Positions 50,357 through 59,600 of a DNA stretch of 64,000 bases are shown piece after piece. The notes below the pieces were generated by a model, which had not been told where the DNA came from, ran no database searches, and saw only the letters and a list, made by a program, of their open reading frames with translations. The DNA is from CAZDQL01 sp964507325 (GTDB lineage Bacteria; Planctomycetota; UBA1135; GCA-002686595): positions 1-64,000 of the forward strand of contig CAZDQL010000023.1 of NCBI GenBank assembly GCA_964507325.1. The letters are read 5' to 3'. Within the stretch, counting starts at the first letter, position 1; every line of letters starts with the position of its first letter. Both the position numbers and the translations under genes were made by a program.

Positions 50357-51406
50357 CTACGGCAGGTAGCGTGAAGCGCGCGTCGACAGGCGGCGCGTCA
50401 ACCACAGGGGCAGACGCCGCCACGTGTCCTGCAGGACGCGTGTCTTGGGGTTCGACGGGTTGAAGTTGGGGGGCGCGTCGTCCTTCACCAACCGGTAGCG
50501 GTAAGGCAGGTCCTGGGGTTCGAAGCCCTGGTGCACCTTGAAGCGGAAGGCCCCCGAGTCCTTGCGGCTGCGTCCGAAATCGAACTTCGTGAAGCCCTGC
50601 TCGATGGCCCACTCCTGCAGGGCCAGGTACATGAAGTTGCTGGTCGAGTAGCTGCGGTCCGCCCCCGGAGTGGTGCCCGAGTAGTAGGCGAGCAGGGTAT
50701 CCCCGTGCAGGAAGGACATCACCGCCGCCAGGGGCTCGTTCCCGCGCCGCACCAGGTGGACGGTCCAGCGCCCCGGGAGCTCCTCCTGCAGCGCCCGGAA
50801 GAAGCTCTCCGGCAGGCCGGGAGAGCCCAGGGCGCGCTTGTTGAGATGGAAGAGGCGCACCAGGTCGGCCAGGAACCAGGCCCCCTCGTCCAGCTCCAGA
50901 CCGTGGCGCTTGCGTGCCTTGCGCGCCTCGGCGCGCGCCTTCTTCGGCATGCCGGCCAGGACTGCGGCGGGTTCGCCGGGGAGCTGCTTCTCGAAGGTGG
51001 CGTAGAGGTCGGAGGTCGCCCATCCATCCAGGTCGAGCTCCCGGCGGGTGCGCAGCTCGAGCCGCCCGAACCGCTCCTCGACGGCGCTGTGCTCGGCGGC
51101 GACCAAGAGCGCCGCCTCGACGTCGGCGTCGACCCCCGCGGGTCCGCCGTAGACGGCGTAGGGCACCGAGATCAGGTTGCGGCCGCCGCGCAGCCCGCGG
51201 CACTCCACCAGGGGCAGGACCCCAACCAACTCCTCGCCGCGAAAGGCCAGAAGATCCCGTCCGCGGTGACGCATCACCCGCTCCACCGCCCGGCGCCAAC
51301 CCGCCAGGTGGAAGAAGCTCGCGCTCGGGGTCTCCAGGACGAAGGCGTCGCGCGTGTCGTCGTCCGCGGGGGTCGAGGGTCGGATGGTGAGGCCGGCGGC
51401 GATCAT
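50357..51406 (-). CDS. FemAB/BioF2-like GNAT acyltransferase
   Basis: The 349-residue protein has the double-GNAT pattern of FemAB-related proteins seen with exopolysaccharide/XrtA systems: FFHLAGWRRAVERVMRHRGR, ELVGVLPLVECRGLRGGRNL, SVPYAVYGGPAG, LFHLNKRALGSPGLPESFFR and TLLAYYSGTTPGADRSYSTS, then FTKFDFGRSRKDSGAFRFKV. It probably transfers an acyl or aminoacyl group to an envelope glycan or peptide. The ATG overlaps the stop of the upstream GT2 gene (ATGA). Confidence 0.82.
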   Translation of the reverse strand: MIAAGLTIRPSTPADDDTRDAFVLETPSASFFHLAGWRRAVERVMRHRGRDLLAFRGEELVGVLPLVECRGLRGGRNLISVPYAVYGGPAGVDADVEAALLVAAEHSAVEERFGRLELRTRRELDLDGWATSDLYATFEKQLPGEPAAVLAGMPKKARAEARKARKRHGLELDEGAWFLADLVRLFHLNKRALGSPGLPESFFRALQEELPGRWTVHLVRRGNEPLAAVMSFLHGDTLLAYYSGTTPGADRSYSTSNFMYLALQEWAIEQGFTKFDFGRSRKDSGAFRFKVHQGFEPQDLPYRYRLVKDDAPPNFNPSNPKTRVLQDTWRRLPLWLTRRLSTRASRYLP

Positions 51407-52359
51407 TCGTGGATGCGTTCGATTCGATACTCGCGCAGGTTCTTCGCCTGCGTGAAGATGATGATCTCCCCCACCAAACCGAAGCCCACGATCTGGACTC
51501 CGAGCAGGAAGAGCAGCACCCCGATCAGGAACAGGGGGCGCTGATAGAGCCCCGAATCCCCTGCCCAGAACAAGCGCTGCGCGACCTCCCAGGCCACCAC
51601 CGCGCCGCCGAGCAGCATCCCCGCGCCACCCAGGGCGCCGAAGAAGCGCAACGGCTTGTGGGTGAACTTGGTCAGGAACATCACCGCCAGGATGTCGAGG
51701 CCGCGGCGGGCGTAGACCGCGGGACCGAAGATGCCCGCCGTGCCGCGCTCCTGCAGGTGGCGCACCGCCACCTCCTCGACCAGGAAGCCCTGGTTGTGGG
51801 CGATCGCCGGCAGGTAGCGGTACATGTGCCCGTAGATGGTGAGCTGCTCCAGGACGTCGCGCCGGATCACGCGCAGGGTGCAGTTCAGGTCGTGGAACTG
51901 GGCCCCCACCAGGTGCCGCAGGACGAAGTTGAAGGCCGCCGACTGCCACTGGTTCAGGCGCGCGTCGATGCGTTCCTTGCGCCAGGCGGCCGCCAGGTCG
52001 GCGCCCCCATCGATGCGCTCGAAGAGCCGCCCCAGGTCGTGGGGGTCGACCTGCACGTACTGGGGCGAGGTCATGATCAGCTGGCCGCGCGCGTGGTCGA
52101 AGGCGGAGGTGAGGCAGACCGACTCGCCGAAGGGCTTGTGCAGGGCGATGGTGCGCACCTTCTGGTCGGTGCGCTCCTGCAGCGCCAGGCCCGCCTCCCA
52201 CGGCTGGCCCTTGACCCCGTCGAAGACGAGCAGCGCCTCCCAGCTGCGCCCCAACCGGTCCAGCTCACGGCCCAGGGCTGCGATCACCTCCTCCACCTCG
52301 GCCTCGAGGTCGAGCACCGGGACCACGATGGTGACTTCGGGGGTCTGCTCGGCGCTCAT
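51403..52359 (-). CDS. GT2 glycosyltransferase with C-terminal membrane helices (copy B)
   Basis: This 318-residue DPM1/GtrB-like glycosyltransferase has a GT-A domain opening VTIVVPVLDLEAEVEEVIAA. The usual DXD text is replaced by QLIMTSPQYVQVDPHDLGRL. Two C-terminal transmembrane helices follow (FFGALGGAGMLLGGAVVAWE and LFLIGVLLFLLGVQIVGFGL). The acceptor is probably a polyprenyl phosphate. The weakened metal motif questions catalysis. It is coupled by ATGA overlaps on both sides. Confidence 0.83.
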   Translation of the reverse strand: MSAEQTPEVTIVVPVLDLEAEVEEVIAALGRELDRLGRSWEALLVFDGVKGQPWEAGLALQERTDQKVRTIALHKPFGESVCLTSAFDHARGQLIMTSPQYVQVDPHDLGRLFERIDGGADLAAAWRKERIDARLNQWQSAAFNFVLRHLVGAQFHDLNCTLRVIRRDVLEQLTIYGHMYRYLPAIAHNQGFLVEEVAVRHLQERGTAGIFGPAVYARRGLDILAVMFLTKFTHKPLRFFGALGGAGMLLGGAVVAWEVAQRLFWAGDSGLYQRPLFLIGVLLFLLGVQIVGFGLVGEIIIFTQAKNLREYRIERIHE

Positions 52360-53321
52360 CCCCGTGGCTCCGTGTGCAGAGGCTCGTAGGAGCGGCGGCC
52401 GTGGATCCCGCTGGCCTTGACCACCAGCTCCGCCAGGAGGCCCAGCATCAGGAAGTAGACGCAGGCCATCGTCAGGAGCAGGAAGGTCAGCAGCGCCGCC
52501 TGTCCCCAGTTGTTGTTGAAAGTCACCTCACCCGAGTGCAGGAGCACGTTGGCCACGAAGCCCAGGGTGGCCACCGCGAAGGGCGCCGCCAGGAAGGCGA
52601 AGTAGGTCAGTGGGGAGCGCGAGAAGGAGGCGATCATCTTGATCGCCAGGAGGTCGACCGCCACCCGCACGGCGCGCGAGATCCCGTACTTGCTCTCCCC
52701 GTAGCGGCGCGGGCGGTGGGAGACCACCACCTCGGAGATGCGCGCCCCGCTGCCCATGGCGAGCACCGGCAGGAAGCGGTGCTGCTCCGAGTAGATGGGC
52801 AGGTTCTCGACCAGCTCGCGCCGGAAGGCCTTCAAGGTGCAGCCGGTGTCGTGCACCTGGGCGCCGGTGACGCGGGCGATCAGTCGGTTGGCCGCGATCG
52901 ACGGCACCCGCCGCAGCCAGAAGCCGTCGCGCCGGTCCCTGCGCCAGCCGACGACGATGTCGTAGCCGCGCTCGAGCTCGGACACCAGGGCCGGGACGTT
53001 CTCGGGGGGGTTCTGCAGGTCGGCGTCCATGGTGACGACGATCTCGCCGCGGCTGTTCTCGAAGCCGGCCGCCATGGCGGGGGTCTGGCCGCAGTTGCGC
53101 CGGAAGCGGATCACGCGCACGTGGGGGTCGTCGCGGTAGAGCTCCTGGAGCACGGCGTAGGAGCCGTCCCGGGAGCGATCGTCCACGTAGACCACCTCCC
53201 AGGGGCGCCCCATGCCCCCCACGTGCTCCACGATCTCCTGGTGCAGCTCCGGCAGGCTCTGCTCCTCGTCGTACACGGGCACGACGACGGAGATCTCGGG
53301 CGGGGTGCCGGGACGGGTCAT
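52356..53321 (-). CDS. GT2 glycosyltransferase with C-terminal membrane helices (copy A)
   Basis: The 321-residue protein has a complete GT2 domain (ISVVVPVYDEEQSLPELHQE, VVYVDDRSRDGSYAVLQELY) and the metal-binding VVTMDADLQNPPENVPALVS, then GWRRDRRDGFWLRRVPSIAA. Two or more transmembrane helices follow (LTYFAFLAAPFAVATLGFVA, ALLTFLLLTMACVYFLMLGL). It resembles ArnC/GtrB polyprenyl-phosphate glycosyltransferases. It is paired with the degenerate-looking copy B, coupled by ATGA at 52356-52359. Confidence 0.9.
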   Translation of the reverse strand: MTRPGTPPEISVVVPVYDEEQSLPELHQEIVEHVGGMGRPWEVVYVDDRSRDGSYAVLQELYRDDPHVRVIRFRRNCGQTPAMAAGFENSRGEIVVTMDADLQNPPENVPALVSELERGYDIVVGWRRDRRDGFWLRRVPSIAANRLIARVTGAQVHDTGCTLKAFRRELVENLPIYSEQHRFLPVLAMGSGARISEVVVSHRPRRYGESKYGISRAVRVAVDLLAIKMIASFSRSPLTYFAFLAAPFAVATLGFVANVLLHSGEVTFNNNWGQAALLTFLLLTMACVYFLMLGLLAELVVKASGIHGRRSYEPLHTEPRG

Positions 53322-53464
53322 GGGGCGATTGTCCTCTGCGAGGAGGGCGACGTGAAGCGCGACGCCGCCGCCTCTCCTTCGAGAGGGGGCCCCGCTGAAG
53401 TGGAGCCAAAGGGCGTTCGATGCGACTCCTTGGAGCGGCGGGGCCAGCGGTATAGAGTCTGTCC

Positions 53465-54904
53465 ATGGCTGGCTCTCCCTCCACCCTGCGCTGGGCCCTG
53501 CTGCTGGGTCCTGGCCGCCCCGCGGGCCTGCGGGGGGCCCTCGCAGGGCTGGCGGAGGCGCACCTCTCCGCCCCACTGGCCCCCTCGATCGAGGTCCTGG
53601 AGGACCCCGTCGAGCTCCTCGAGCGCACCGACCCCGGCGGGCGTCTCCTGATCGACGCCGCCGCCCTCGAGGTGGAGGACCTGGGCCTGGTGCGGCGCTT
53701 CGCCCGGGCCAACCCCGATTGGGAGATCCTGGTCACCGGCTGCGACGAGCGCGCCCGGCCCGCGCGTGACCTGCTCGCACTCCCCGGGGCGCGCTGGTGG
53801 TCCTGGCCCTTGGACGTGGAGCAGCTCGAGGCCTTGGTCGCCCCCGACGAGGCCTACCAGCCGGAGGAGCTCGAGCTTTGGGGCGAGGAGGCGCAACGCA
53901 GCGACGAGGAGTCGACGCCCGCGCCCCCCCGAGCGCCCCTAGGCCGGCGCGCCCTGCGCTCGATCGAGGAGGATCTGGAGGCGATCGAGGAGATCCTGGG
54001 CAGCGAGTCCCCGCCTCTCGAGGAAGGAGTGCTCTCCGCCGAGCCCGGGGAATCCCCCTCGCCCCACGCGGGGGGTGACGGCGACGATCCGCGCGCCCTC
54101 GATCTGACCCCCGAGGAGATCGACCTCTTCATGGCGCCCTTGGAGGTCGCCGAACCCGCCGACGAAGAGGAGGGCGCCACCGAGACCGCGGCGGCGGCGG
54201 AGACGCAGGCTTGGGCTGCGGCCGCGCTCGCTCCTGACGACGTCGCAGAGCCCCCGCGCCAGACCTCCCTGGCCCCGCCCTCCTGGTACCGCGCCCAGGT
54301 AGCGGACCTGGCGGATCTGGCCCAGCGCCTCAGCCTCGACGTGGAGAGCGCCGCGGACGACCTCCCGCACAGCGTGCTCGCCGACCTCGACCGCGACGTC
54401 ACGCGCTTGACCCAGTTCGCGCGCACCCTCGGCTACCTGGCCGCTCCGCCCGGGCGCGGTGCCCAGGTGGTCGCCCTCGCGACCCTGGTGGAGGAGCTCC
54501 TCGGTGGGATGGCCGGAGCGTCGAACGACAGCCCGCGCTACCTCTTCCGTGGGGACGACGACCTCCAGGTGCTCTCCGACAAGAGCCTCCTGGTGCCCGC
54601 CTTCGACGCGCTCCTGCAGCTGGCGGCCGCCTGCTCCTCGGCGGCGGACGTGGTGCGCGTGGCGGTGGGCGAGGTCGAGGGCCGCGCCGAGGTGCGCATC
54701 CACTTCCCCGCCGGCCCCCTGGCCGACCTCGAGCCCGCCGAGGTCATGTCCCCCTACGGCCTGCGGCGGGTCCTGCCCGAGGTGGGAGCCCACGCCCTGG
54801 CGGCCGCGGGACGCATCCTCCAGGGACAGGGAGGGGATCTGGCCTACGGGGAGGATGAGCGGGAGGGAGAGCGCCTCCTGCTGGCGAGCCTGCCCCTCGC
54901 CTAG
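53465..54904 (+). CDS. Degenerate histidine-kinase-like regulator
   Basis: The 479-residue protein has a receiver-like N-terminal third, an acidic low-complexity middle (about residues 140-270) and a C-terminal third like a worn histidine kinase. A dimerisation-like helix pair (WYRAQVADLADLAQRLSLDV, LADLDRDVTRLTQFARTLGY) shows no H-box histidine. An N-box-like SDKSLLVPAFDALLQLAAAC and a G-box-like LAAAGRILQGQGGDLAYGED complete it. I therefore call it a probable pseudo-kinase. It precedes a sigma-54 activator gene on the same strand. Confidence 0.55.
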   Translation: MAGSPSTLRWALLLGPGRPAGLRGALAGLAEAHLSAPLAPSIEVLEDPVELLERTDPGGRLLIDAAALEVEDLGLVRRFARANPDWEILVTGCDERARPARDLLALPGARWWSWPLDVEQLEALVAPDEAYQPEELELWGEEAQRSDEESTPAPPRAPLGRRALRSIEEDLEAIEEILGSESPPLEEGVLSAEPGESPSPHAGGDGDDPRALDLTPEEIDLFMAPLEVAEPADEEEGATETAAAAETQAWAAAALAPDDVAEPPRQTSLAPPSWYRAQVADLADLAQRLSLDVESAADDLPHSVLADLDRDVTRLTQFARTLGYLAAPPGRGAQVVALATLVEELLGGMAGASNDSPRYLFRGDDDLQVLSDKSLLVPAFDALLQLAAACSSAADVVRVAVGEVEGRAEVRIHFPAGPLADLEPAEVMSPYGLRRVLPEVGAHALAAAGRILQGQGGDLAYGEDEREGERLLLASLPLA

Positions 54905-54917
54905 CAGCCCGGCCCTT

Positions 54918-55135
54918 CTGAACTGCCGCCCTTCGGTGGGCATTCCGCGGGTCTGCTCGCCGTAGCTCCTTTGCCGGCAACAACTTGGAGCACCCGGCTG
55001 CTGAAGCAGGTCCCACCGATGGAGAGGTGGAGCGGGCGCGGGAAGACATGTGCCCGGAGATCGCTCAGGACGGGGTCCGAAGGCGGTACTCGTAGGGTCG
55101 GCGTCCGAAATGCACATCGAAGGGGGGCAGTTCAG
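54918..55135. repeat. 218-bp MITE-like unit with 30-bp imperfect terminal inverted repeats
   Basis: CTGAACTGCC at 54918 begins a 30-base arm (54918-54947). The arm matches the reverse complement of 55106-55135 at 26 of 30 positions. Neither arm nor the roughly 158-base interior codes for a recognisable protein. It sits in the gap between the kinase-like gene and the sigma-54 activator. CCCTT flanks the left arm directly and recurs a few bases past the right arm, but it is not a clean target duplication. It could instead be a paired regulator site or a long RNA hairpin. Confidence 0.5.
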
Positions 55136-55177
55136 ACCCCTTCAGCCGGGCCCCCCTCCACGTCGAAGAAGATCGAC

Positions 55178-56659
55178 GTGTCCACATCCCGCGACGTCCC
55201 CGACTTCCGGCCCCGCCCCTGGCCCCAGCGGCGGGAGGAGGAGTCCCCCCTGCGCGGCCGGCGCGTGCTGGTGGTCGACGACGACCTGGAGCACGCCCGC
55301 CGGCTCGCCACCCGCCTGGCCGCTCAGGGGTGCATCACACGCGCCCTGGAGCGCGTCGACCCGACGGGGACCGACGCCGAGGACCCCTGGGAGGTGGTCC
55401 TGGCCTCCCCCGCCGTCCTCGAGCCGGCGCTGCTCGACTCGCTCCGGCGCACCGGTGCCAGCCTGCTCGCCTTCGTGCCTCGCCCCGGTGAGCCGCCGCC
55501 CCCTCCCGAGGCGGTCACCGCCTGGCTGCCCCGCCGCCCGGACGAGGCCACCCTGCGCGCCGCGGTCGGGGGGGCCCTCGAACATCGCGCACTGGAGCGC
55601 GAGAACCGCGACCTGCGCGACCGGCTGGCGGAGCGACACGCCTTCGGCCAGGTGCTGACCCGCGACCCGGCGATGCGTCAGGCCCTGGCGACCTTGGAGG
55701 CGGTGGCGGACACGCGCGCCAACGTGCTCCTGACCGGAGAGAGCGGGACGGGGAAGACCCTCCTGGCCCACGCGATCCACAGCCACTCCGATCGCGCCCA
55801 GGCTCCCTTCGTGGTGGTCAACTGCGGCGCCCTCCCCTCCAGCCTGCTGGAGAGCGAGCTCTTCGGGCACGTGCGAGGCGCCTTCAGCGGCGCGGTCAAG
55901 GACCGGCCGGGGCGTTTCGAGCAGGCGGACGGGGGCACCATCTTCCTCGACGAGGTCAACAGCGCCTCCCTCGACATGCAGGTCAAGCTCCTGCGCGTCC
56001 TGCAGGACCGCACCTTCGAGCGCGTCGGCGATGGGGCGACCTGTTCGGTGGACGTGCGCGTGATCGCCGCCTCCAACGCCGACCTGGAGCGGGAGATCGA
56101 GGCGGGGCGCTTCCGGGAGGACCTCTTCTGGCGCTTGCACGTGGTGGCGGTCGAGCTCCCTCCGCTGCGGGAACGCCCCCGGGACGTGGCGCTGCTCGCG
56201 CAGCGCTTCCTCGAGCGCTACGCCCGGGAGTACGACCGGCCCGCGCGCTCCCTGCACCGCGACTCGATGGCCCTCCTGGCGGCCCATCCCTGGCCCGGCA
56301 ACGTCCGCCAGCTCGAGAACGTCATCGAGCGCGCCGTGCTGATGGCCCGCGGGGCGCTGCTCGAGCCGGCCGACCTCGGACCGGAGCTGGCGCCGGGCGC
56401 CCCCCCCGAGGCCGCCGGAGCCGCCCCGACGGGGGGGCTCCTGCTCGGACTCGAGAACCTCTCGCGCCTGCCGACCCTCAAGGAGGCCCTCGAGGGCCCG
56501 GAGCGGCAGATCCTGACGCGCGCCCTGGAGCTGTGTCGGGGAAGTCGCAAGGCCGCCTCGGAGATGCTCGGCATCAACCGCACGACTCTGTTCAATAAGA
56601 TGCGCAAGTACGGCCTGATGCACCTCACCTTCGAGACCCCCGCCCCTCCCCAAGGATGA
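55178..56659 (+). CDS. Sigma-54 activator (NtrC family) with degenerate receiver
   Basis: The 493-residue protein has an N-terminal receiver-like domain (VLVVDDDLEHARRLATRLAA) in which the phosphoacceptor Asp region reads PWEVVLASPAVLEP, with no aspartate. The AAA+ domain is intact: Walker A GESGTGKTLLAHA (187-199), sigma-54 loop GAFSGA (234-239, Ser in place of the usual Thr), Walker B DGGTIFLDEVNS, and HPWPGNVRQLENVIERAVLM. A Fis-type HTH ends it (CRGSRKAASEMLGINRTTLF). I chose the GTG at 55178, just before the receiver; an upstream in-frame extension lies in the inverted-repeat unit. The stop overlaps the TPR gene (ATGA). Confidence 0.87.
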   Translation: MSTSRDVPDFRPRPWPQRREEESPLRGRRVLVVDDDLEHARRLATRLAAQGCITRALERVDPTGTDAEDPWEVVLASPAVLEPALLDSLRRTGASLLAFVPRPGEPPPPPEAVTAWLPRRPDEATLRAAVGGALEHRALERENRDLRDRLAERHAFGQVLTRDPAMRQALATLEAVADTRANVLLTGESGTGKTLLAHAIHSHSDRAQAPFVVVNCGALPSSLLESELFGHVRGAFSGAVKDRPGRFEQADGGTIFLDEVNSASLDMQVKLLRVLQDRTFERVGDGATCSVDVRVIAASNADLEREIEAGRFREDLFWRLHVVAVELPPLRERPRDVALLAQRFLERYAREYDRPARSLHRDSMALLAAHPWPGNVRQLENVIERAVLMARGALLEPADLGPELAPGAPPEAAGAAPTGGLLLGLENLSRLPTLKEALEGPERQILTRALELCRGSRKAASEMLGINRTTLFNKMRKYGLMHLTFETPAPPQG

Positions 56660-59600
56660 GCTGGTTCAAGCGCATCGCGATCCTCCTCGGAATCGGCGCA
56701 GTCCTCCTGGTCGGCCGCGTGCTCTTCGCACCGCGGCGCGCGGGAGTCGTCGAGGCGCTGGAACAGGCGCGCGAGCGCCTCGCCCAGAGCTCGCGGGACG
56801 AGCGCGAGATCGCCCGTGACCTGACGCGCATCGTGGAGGAGGCGCGCTCCCAGGGACGTGGGGAGATCGTGGCCCAGGCGTTGCTCACCCGCGCGCAGGT
56901 CTTCGAGACCCTGGGGGAGAACGACACGGCGCGCGCCGACCTGCAGACGGTGCTCACCGAGCACCGCCCCGGGGATCCCGAGCTCGCGCTGCACTGCGCG
57001 GCCCTGGAGGCCGAGGACGGGCTGACCGCCGAGGCCCTGGTGAACTCCCGGGCCGTGGCCCGCAACCATCCCGACTTCACTCCCGCGTGGCGGCAGGTCG
57101 GCCGCCTCACCCGAACCCTGGCGCGCGAGGAGGTCGACGAGGCGGTGGAGCTCGCCCGCACCGAGCTGGTGCGCCGGGACGCTCGAGAGGCGCAGGCGCT
57201 GATCGTGCGCCTCGGAGCCCTCGACTCCCGCGACCAGGCCAGCCGGGCGTTGGGGGACGAGTTGCGCGCCCTCTTCTCGATCGAGGACCGCGAGCTGCTG
57301 ACGGCGATCTTCGACCGCACCGAGGAGGCCAGTCAGTTGCACCGCGAGGCCCGCGCGGCGCTGGCGCGCGCCTTTGCCGGGGGAGCGGATGGAGCGAGCG
57401 TCAGCGACTACATCGAGCTCTTGACCGAGTCGGGTCGCGCCGACCTGGGGATCGCCCTGGGGGAGGCCGCACAGCTGCATCCGGCCCTGGACTCCGACCT
57501 CGAGATCCGCGAGGCGATGCTGGACGCCCTGGTCGATCTGGACGATGAGGAGCGGGCGCGCATCCTGGTCCAGCACAGCTCCTGGGAGGACGTCCACCCC
57601 GGACCGGCGCTCTGCGAGAAGGCCCTGCGAGTGCTCTTCGAGGCCGACGCGCAGCGGGCCATGGCCCCGGTGCTGCGCGCCATACGCGGAGTCCGCGACC
57701 CCGACATCCAGGAGACCGGCCTCTTCTACCAGGCCGTCCTGAGCACCGTCGCGGCCCAGGTGAACGAGCAAAAGGTGCTCTGGGAGCGCTCTCTGCAGCG
57801 CTGGGACACCTACCTGAAGGACGAACAGCCGCGGGAGCCCTTCACCGGGGCCCTGGCGTACGCCTACCTCCAACGCGCGACCGTGCGCGGGGAGCTGGGC
57901 GACGTGCGCGGGGAGTACGCGGACCTCGTGCACGCGCTCACCCCGGACAGGGAGACCGTTCCGGAGGAGTGGCTGGCGCAGATCACCCCCGACGACTACC
58001 TGCGGCTGGCGATCAAGGGCGTCCAGATACCCAACGCCGGCTACCGCCTCCCTGAGGAGCGCTGGACCGAAGCGATGTCCCTCGCGCCGGAGCGCACCCG
58101 GGAGCTCTTCCCGCGCTGGAAGGAGCTGGGGGAGCTCTCCCTCGAGAACGACGCGGGCTACACCTTCGACTACGTCTACCGCTCGTCGGGACTGCGGGGC
58201 AATCCGATGCCGACGATCGCCGTCGGTCCCCACACCCTCTTCCGCGTCGCGGTGAAGCACCTGGACTTGGGTCAGCACGAGGCGGCCCTCGGGGTCGGAC
58301 GCCGACTCTTGGAGGACTACCCCGGCCTGGTCCCCGCCTGGGACGTGGCGATCAGCGCCCAACTGGGCCGCGGCTCCCGCCTGCAGGTCGCCGTGGACCT
58401 GCTCGACCGGATCACCCTGTCGGGGATGGACGCCTCCGCCCGGGCCTTGCTCGCGCGACTGGGGCTGGAGACGCTCAACGATGCCCAGTTCCTCGAGCTG
58501 ATGCGGCTCGATCCCGGTGGGCTGGGCCGCACCACCATGGCTGCCCACCTGCTCGAGCAGGGGCGTCACGAAGCGGTCCTGCGCTGCCTGCGGGAGGGCA
58601 CGCCGGAGGAAGCGGGTGAACGTGCCCTGCTGCGCGCCCGGGCCCTGCTCGGCCTGGGCCGCGCGCAGGAGGCGCTCGAGATCCTGGAACGCCTGCGCAC
58701 TGGGGAGGAGACCGCCGAGGAAGCTCTGGCCTTGGAGGTGGAGACCCGCCTCGAGGACGCGTCGCGCGACGGACTGGAGGCGGCGGTGAGCCACTTCCTC
58801 CTCCTGCTCGAGGAGGAGCCGCGCCCCAGGACGACCGCCCTGGAACTGGCGACGGCGCTCATGCGCGAGCGGGAGTTCGAGCTGGCGGGCTCCCTCTACG
58901 AAGCGCTCGACGCCCACGTCGACACGCGCGGCGGCGACGTGCTCGAGGGGATGGCCTTGCAGCGCGCCATGCTGGGGGATCGCGGAGGGGCGCTCCAGGC
59001 CCTGGAGCGCGCCGAGGCCTTCCTGGAGGACGGCGACGTGGAGTTCGCCCGCCTGCTCTTGGCCCTCGAGGAGCGCGATTGGAGAGCGACGCCGCTCCTG
59101 GCGGAGCAGTTGCGGCTGAGCGGCATGCGCCTCGACCCCTGGTTGGACGCGGTCCTGACCCTCTTGGAGGAGCGCCTCGAGGTGGGGGCCGAGATGGCCC
59201 GCGCCGGCTTGGAGGAGGACCCGGAATCCCCCCAGTGGGCGCTGCTCCACGCCGCGGCCTGCCTGCTGGCGGATCAGACCTTCGAGCTGTCGCGCGCCTT
59301 CGGCCGAGGAGCAGCCGAGGCCGCCACGGCGCTGATGCGGGGCAGCGCCGACGCGGGTCGCGATCCGAGGGAGATCCTGGGCCTCTTGCTCACCATCGAG
59401 CGGGGGAGCTGGCAGGTGCGGGCCATGCCACGGCTCTTGGAGATCACCTCGGCGGAGGCGGTCCCTTGGCCCGGGTGGTTGCGGGCACGCGCCCTGGAGC
59501 GCGGGGGCCGCTTCGCCGAGGCACAGGAGGCCTACGAGTACCTGACGGGCATCCAGCGACGCTTCGCCCCCGGTTGGGATGGCCGCAGGCGCCTGTTGCG

